Source: an uncultured Pirellula sp. (lineage in GTDB: Bacteria > Planctomycetota > Planctomycetia > Pirellulales > Pirellulaceae). Taken from it: DNA of 9,893 nucleotides. A program made the translations under genes and the position numbers. Positions 6,630 through 9,893 of this stretch are shown here, in pieces. Numbering within the stretch: position 1 is the stretch's first letter; every line of letters starts with the position of its first letter. Under the pieces are notes generated by a model, which was not told the origin of the DNA, searched no databases, and saw only the letters and a program-made list of their open reading frames with translations. The stretch is taken from assembly GCA_903837255.1 (NCBI GenBank), contig CAILTZ010000263.1:1-9893 (forward strand). Direction: 5' to 3'.

Positions 6630-8621
6630 CTATTCCTCCACCAATTCGCGAATCGCTTGAGCGATCGAATCGGCCGAAGGTACGACGACCTTTTCAAGCG
6701 ATGGGCTGTAGGGTGTCGGGCAAGCTGCACCCGTATGACGCTTGATCGGTGCATCGAGTTCATCGAATCCGATATCCGCCATTCTCGCAGCGATCTCAGC
6801 GGAGAATCCGCAGTGCGCGGGAGCTTCGTCGACCACCATCAATCGCCCTGTCTTGGTCAACGACTCGAGAATCGTGTCGGTATCGAGCGGGTTGACGGTC
6901 CGAGGATCGATCAGTTCGACGGAGATGCCTTGGGCTTCGAGCCGATCGCAGATGCTGAGGGTCAAATGGACCATCCTGGCAAGAGCCACAACGGTCACCG
7001 ATTTTCCTTCTCGCAGGACCCTAGCCTTTCCAAACTCGATCTCATACTCACCCTCTGGAACTGGTTCTTTGGTTTGGAGCAGTTCGCGATGTTCGAGAAA
7101 CAGGACCGGGTCATCGCACCTGAGGGCATGCTTCAAAAGCCCCTTGGCATCGGCCGCCATCGACGGCACAATCACCCGCAGTCCGGGGACCTGAGCGAGC
7201 ATCCCATAGTAGCTTCCGGAGTGATGGGTAGCCGCCGAGTGTCCGATCCCGATGCAGCCTCGCAGCAGCACAGGCATCCGCAACCGGCCGCTTGACATGT
7301 ACTGCATCTTGGCGATCTGGTTGATGATTTCACCAAAGCCATCGAGGACAAAGTCGGCAAACATGAAGTCGATTACCGGGCGAGTTCCAGTCATTGCTGC
7401 ACCACACGCCAGTCCGACAAAACCTCGCTCGCAAATCGGCGTATCGCACAATCGTTCGGGACCATGCAGTTCGTAGAGCCCTTTGGTGGTTAGAAAATTT
7501 CCACCGCGCACCCCGATCCCTTCCCCCATAACGAAGATGCTGGGGTTGCTGGCCATTTCTTCCGTCAGAGCTTCGAGGGTGGCTTGGGCAAACGTGATCA
7601 CTCGCGTCGGATTGGGTTTGGGCTCTCGCTCTGTAGGGATAACCCGAGCCGGTGCATAGATATTCGAGGTAGCTGAATCGCTGCTGGGCTCAGGGCTCGC
7701 TTCGGCTTGAGTGCGTGACTGCCTGACCAACTCCTTGATCTCTTCATCGACTTTATCAAACGCAGCCGTATCGACCGTCTTGAAATCAGGATCGCTTGAA
7801 TGGCTTCTAAGCCGAGCGATGGGGCAACGCTCTTTCCATTGGTCGACTTCTTCACGAGTGCGATAAGTGAAATCTCCCATCCCTTCGGCATGAGCTCGCG
7901 TCCGATAGGTCTTGCACTCGAGCAAGCTCGGGCCTCCCCCTTTGCGAGCCCTAGCGACAGCTTCCGAGGCTGCTCGATAGACTTCGATTGCATCGTTTCC
8001 ATCGAGCTCATAACCGGTCATCGAATAATTCGCTGCACGCGAAGCGACACTTGCATTGCTGCTGGAGTACGCAAAAGGAACTTCGGTAGCGAATTGGTTG
8101 TTCTCGCAAACGAACAATACCGGAAGCTTCCAGATTGCGGCCATGTTGAGACCTTCGTGAAAGGCCCCGTTGTTGACGGCTCCATCTCCGAAGAATGCTA
8201 CGGCGACCGAGCCATTTTTCAAGATTTTAGAACTGTATCCACCACCGCATGCCTGCAGGATGCACGGGCCGACAATACCGCTGGTTCCCATGAGTCCGAT
8301 TTCAGGAGAGAATAGGTGCATGCTCCCACCGCGGCCACGCGAGCAACCGAGCTCTCGACCGAAAAGCTCGGCGATCAATGAGACCGGCGCAAGCCCCTTG
8401 GCCAGCGCATGGCCGTGACCTCGATGCGTGCTGAAGACCGCGTCGCTTTTGGTCAGATGGGCACATACCCCCGTAGCGATCGCTTCCTGGCCAACGTAGG
8501 TGTGGCAAGCCCCGTGGATCAAGCCGCGTTGGTGGCAACGCGCCAGTTCCTCTTCGGTTTGGCGTATGATCTGCATCGTGCGATACAGATCGAGGATGAC
8601 TTGGCTGGTGATACTGCTCAT
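6630..8621 (-). CDS. Fused E1 alpha-beta subunit of a thiamine-diphosphate 2-oxoacid (or acetoin) dehydrogenase
   Basis: This 663-residue enzyme decarboxylates (or cleaves) its substrate on thiamine diphosphate and passes the acyl group to the lipoyl arm of E2. Residues 1 to ~300 are the alpha chain: CHTYVGQEA (39-47), RGHGHALAKG, RGRGGSMH, the ThDP/metal motif GDGAVNN (145-151) continuing to ENN, and RTRAHAEGMGDFTYR. Residues ~301-338 are a linker rich in Ser, Pro, Ala and Glu. Residues ~339-663 are the beta chain: VITFAQATLEAL, DTPICERGFVG with the expected catalytic Glu398, GSYYGMLAQVPGLRVIVPS, and PYSPSLEKVVVPSA at the end. The frame is open to an ATG at 8702, but those 27 extra residues would overlap the SDR gene by 71 nt and do not look like E1. 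ATG 8621, 10 nt after the SDR stop, starts the normal first helix (VILDLYRTM). The alpha motif RAHAEGMGDFTYR slightly favours acetoin-dehydrogenase-like enzymes; pyruvate or branched-chain substrates remain possible. Confidence 0.9.
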   Translation of the reverse strand: MSSITSQVILDLYRTMQIIRQTEEELARCHQRGLIHGACHTYVGQEAIATGVCAHLTKSDAVFSTHRGHGHALAKGLAPVSLIAELFGRELGCSRGRGGSMHLFSPEIGLMGTSGIVGPCILQACGGGYSSKILKNGSVAVAFFGDGAVNNGAFHEGLNMAAIWKLPVLFVCENNQFATEVPFAYSSSNASVASRAANYSMTGYELDGNDAIEVYRAASEAVARARKGGGPSLLECKTYRTRAHAEGMGDFTYRTREEVDQWKERCPIARLRSHSSDPDFKTVDTAAFDKVDEEIKELVRQSRTQAEASPEPSSDSATSNIYAPARVIPTEREPKPNPTRVITFAQATLEALTEEMASNPSIFVMGEGIGVRGGNFLTTKGLYELHGPERLCDTPICERGFVGLACGAAMTGTRPVIDFMFADFVLDGFGEIINQIAKMQYMSSGRLRMPVLLRGCIGIGHSAATHHSGSYYGMLAQVPGLRVIVPSMAADAKGLLKHALRCDDPVLFLEHRELLQTKEPVPEGEYEIEFGKARVLREGKSVTVVALARMVHLTLSICDRLEAQGISVELIDPRTVNPLDTDTILESLTKTGRLMVVDEAPAHCGFSAEIAARMADIGFDELDAPIKRHTGAACPTPYSPSLEKVVVPSADSIAQAIRELVEE
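6634..6639 (-). promoter_or_regulatory. Shine-Dalgarno site of the E2 gene
   Basis: GGAGGA on the minus strand ends 6 nt before the E2 ATG (6627-6625). It lies inside the last codons of the E1 gene, where it also encodes the terminal Val-Glu-Glu. It is the clearest ribosome site in the window and fixes the E2 start. Its placement means ribosomes finishing E1 arrive at the E2 start. Confidence 0.8.
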
Positions 8622-8631
8622 TTTCAATCGT

Positions 8632-9477
8632 TTAGACTCTAGGGTTCGAGGGCTCGGCGCGGAAGCTTTGCACAGCGGCAGTTTGATGGCCAGGCGTACC
8701 ACCAGCGTTCATCGCTAGATTGCCACCGTCCATCGGAATGATCGCACCGGTGATCCACTCGGAGGCATCCGACGCCAGCAGCAGCGCAAGGCCCATGATA
8801 TCGCGAGGTTGCCCCAGCCGACCGATTGGAATTCCTTTGAGAAAACGGCCTTCGAGCGCCGGGTCGTCGGCCATGCGTGCCTCGAGACTTGGGTTGACCA
8901 CTTGTGCCGGTAGAACCGCATTGACACGCACGCCGCGATGACTCCATTCGGTGCTGAGCTCTCGGGTCATTTGAATCACGGCCCCCATGGCCATCGAATA
9001 AGCGATATGGCCGCGACCCAGAGCGGTGGTACTCGCCAGCGAGCCGATGTTCATGATCGATCCCCGCCCTTGCGCGAGCATCCTCTTACCAGCCTCTTGG
9101 CACATGCAAAACCGGCCGATAACCAAATTGTTTAGGACTTGTTGAAGCTCTTGAATCTTGAGCTCCTCAGGCTTGGCCAGGATCCCATCGCCAGCGATGT
9201 TCCCCAGAAAGTCCACTCGTCCAAAGTCACGGTCCACATGTTCAAACAGCTCGCCGATCGCGACCGGATCCGAAACATTGGTGTCTCGACAGATCGCTCG
9301 TACGCCAAAGTTGATCGTCTGTGCAGCCGTTCGCTGGGCTCCAGCAAGATTTCGATCCACCAAAACCAGATGGCAACCCGCCTGCGCCAACGCAATCGCG
9401 GTGGCTTGTCCGAGCCCTTGGGCGGCACCCGAGACGACCGCGACACGGTCTTTTAGATCAAACATGGATGGATTCAT
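8632..9477 (-). CDS. Short-chain dehydrogenase/reductase family protein with atypical active site
   Basis: This 281-residue Rossmann-fold protein is first in an operon with E1 and E2. The cofactor loop SGAAQGLGQA (16-25) is intact, and Asp41 after the second strand (LVLVDRN) favours NAD(H). NIAG (93-96) stands in for NNAG. Ser146 (NIGS) and Tyr160 are the expected catalytic pair. The residue four after Tyr160, normally the catalytic lysine of YxxxK, is Met164 (AYSMAMGA); the codon reads ATG. The family C-terminal part GAIIPMDGG is present and is followed by an extra ~30-residue tail (NAGGTPGHQ onward). The protein could therefore be inactive, binding cofactor or partner only, or may use another base. 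Starts at residue 1 (9477) or residue 5 (ATG 9465, MFDLKDRVAVVSG) are both possible; neither has an SD. Its stop is 10 nt from the E1 start. Confidence 0.88.
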   Translation of the reverse strand: MNPSMFDLKDRVAVVSGAAQGLGQATAIALAQAGCHLVLVDRNLAGAQRTAAQTINFGVRAICRDTNVSDPVAIGELFEHVDRDFGRVDFLGNIAGDGILAKPEELKIQELQQVLNNLVIGRFCMCQEAGKRMLAQGRGSIMNIGSLASTTALGRGHIAYSMAMGAVIQMTRELSTEWSHRGVRVNAVLPAQVVNPSLEARMADDPALEGRFLKGIPIGRLGQPRDIMGLALLLASDASEWITGAIIPMDGGNLAMNAGGTPGHQTAAVQSFRAEPSNPRV

Positions 9478-9522
9478 AGCTTGCCGTCGGAATCGGTACT
9501 AAAGAGGGATCAAGGGCACGAT

Positions 9523-9528
9523 AGTATA
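9523..9528 (-). promoter_or_regulatory. Possible -10 box of the SDR-E1-E2 operon
   Basis: TATACT on the minus strand differs from TATAAT at one base and lies 45 nt before the ATG at 9477. No good -35 box is seen 16-18 nt further upstream (the best is TTCTCC at an 18-nt spacing). The call rests on the single hexamer and its position, and a chance match cannot be excluded. Confidence 0.25.
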
Positions 9529-9579
9529 AGCTCTTTGAGCCCGTCGGGAGAAAAAGAATGAACTAGTGATCCTCCGATG

Positions 9580-9637
9580 TCGCTGCACGAACTTGGCGAA
9601 CGGGCAAAATGGGCAAAAAAATTGGTGGGCAAAAAAA
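9580..9637 (+). repeat. Direct repeat copy 1 (58 bp, CGCTGCACGAACTTGGCGA + GGGCAAAAAAA units)
   Basis: This copy begins TCGCTGCACGAACTTGGCGA and ends in two GGGCAAAAAAA units separated by TTGGT. It matches 9834-9891 at 55 of 58 positions by my count; all three differences lie at 9600-9604. More GGGCA units follow immediately (starts at 9640 and 9656). A 78-codon frame starting at 9577 covers it, but its Lys/Gly-rich product is only the repeat in translation, so I do not call it a gene. Confidence 0.85.
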
Positions 9638-9664
9638 GAGGGCAAAAAAATGGAAGGGCAAAAA
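9638..9664 (+). repeat. Inverted repeat, left arm (GGGCAAAAAAAT units)
   Basis: These 27 bases match the reverse complement of 9801-9827 at 25 positions: the first 14 (GAGGGCAAAAAAAT) and the last 11 (AAGGGCAAAAA) are perfect, with two mismatches between them. A transcript would form a long stem closing a 136-nt interior. Confidence 0.8.
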
Positions 9665-9729
9665 GAGCTAGGAGGCAAACAGCGGCAGGATCTTGTACCA
9701 AAGGACCATCGTTGCTAACCCTATCCCCA

Positions 9730-9751
9730 ACGACTAATACGTTATCGTCGT
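9730..9751 (+). other. Small hairpin in the interior of the inverted repeat
   Basis: ACGAC (9730-9734) plus TAA (9735-9737) pair with TTA (9742-9744) and GTCGT (9747-9751) around the tetraloop TACG, with a 2-nt bulge TC. It sits inside the region enclosed by the larger inverted arms, so the whole block could fold as a nested structure in RNA. No gene or known RNA family is recognised. Confidence 0.4.
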
Positions 9752-9800
9752 GCCGCCAAAGGTTTCCAATCCCAGCCTACGAATTTTTTGCCTTGCCATT

Positions 9801-9827
9801 TTTTTGCCCTTAAATTTTTTTGCCCTC
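9801..9827 (+). repeat. Inverted repeat, right arm (ATTTTTTTGCCC units)
   Basis: Two TTTTTTTGCCC units lie in tandem here, preceded by a third, shorter TTTTTTGCC at 9784-9792. The arm pairs with 9638-9664 (25 of 27). The T7 runs could act as terminator tails on the + strand and the matching A-runs on the - strand. Confidence 0.8.
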
Positions 9828-9833
9828 TCCGCA

Positions 9834-9891
9834 TCGCTGCACGAACTTGGCGAGCAGCCAAAATGGGCAAAAAAATTGGTGGGCAAAAAAA
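9834..9891 (+). repeat. Direct repeat copy 2 (58 bp), continuing to the window edge
   Basis: This is the second copy of the unit at 9580-9637, displaced by exactly 254 bp. It differs only in the stretch 9854-9858 and ends at the same GGGCAAAAAAA. The window ends two bases later, so further units probably continue beyond the edge. Confidence 0.85.
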
Positions 9892-9893
9892 TA

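Noticed and set aside
6267..7295. Long + strand open frame (342 codons) over the E1/E2 junction
   Set aside because: It lies opposite two well-supported enzyme genes; the product is rich in Arg/Pro/Ser/His without any recognisable motif, typical of an antisense shadow.
8622..8702. Upstream extension of the E1 gene to ATG 8702
   Set aside because: It would overlap the SDR gene by 71 nt, and the extra 27 residues are unlike the E1 alpha N-terminus.
9700..9760. Integron attC site in the interior of the right-edge repeat
   Set aside because: The GTTATCG near the hairpin does not fit the attC core consensus GTTRRRY, no matching RYYYAAC partner was found, and no integrase or cassette gene is present.
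9577..9813. 78-codon frame reading through the A-rich repeat (and a reverse frame 9510-9701)
   Set aside because: Both translations only mirror the GGGCAAAAA units and their complements; there is no ribosome site and no independent similarity.

Overview
The window looks like a chromosomal stretch from a planctomycete, most likely a Pirellulaceae/Rhodopirellula-like bacterium. This is an inference from moderate GC content, few Shine-Dalgarno sites, a fused aroD-aroE gene, an ABC-2 permease ending in a family-like FTRRDLPAP tail, and intergenic repeats built from TACTCG/CGAGTA hexamers and GGGCAAAAAAAT units. No rRNA, tRNA, CRISPR array, transposase or phage gene is visible.

Left part (1-2978, + strand): a short gene-free lead is followed by an M20 zinc deacylase of the ArgE/DapE type. 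It is coupled 3 nt apart to an ABC-2 type membrane permease. Directly after the permease, in another frame, lies a fragment that reads like the C-terminal end of a TolC-type outer-membrane channel and appears to be a gene remnant. About 500 nt follow without a confident gene; this stretch holds a Pro/Glu/Ser-rich low-complexity frame.

Middle (2979-5146, + strand): two aromatic-pathway genes sit 29 nt apart. One is a class I glutamine amidotransferase of the TrpG/PabA type. The other is a bifunctional type I 3-dehydroquinate dehydratase/shikimate dehydrogenase with a very acidic tail. Together they cover two steps of chorismate synthesis and the ammonia supply for one chorismate-using enzyme. 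A convergent intergenic spacer follows, filled with hexamer repeats in inverted orientation, which is a plausible two-way terminator.

Right part (5305-9477, - strand): a tight three-gene operon reads SDR oxidoreductase, then a single-chain E1 alpha-beta 2-oxoacid (or acetoin) dehydrogenase, then an E2 acyltransferase. Spacings are 10 nt and 2 nt. It is the most interesting part of the window. E1 is a fusion of the normally separate alpha and beta chains. E2 carries two tandem peripheral-subunit-binding domains behind one lipoyl domain with an EGEKA rather than TDKA lipoylation site. The SDR has methionine where the catalytic YxxxK lysine should be. No E3 (dihydrolipoamide dehydrogenase) is present in the window. 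The substrate cannot be told from sequence alone.

Right edge (about 9580-9893): a structured intergenic repeat. Two 58-bp direct copies lie 254 bp apart, with near-perfect 27-bp inverted arms of G3CA7-type units between them. The second copy runs to the window edge.
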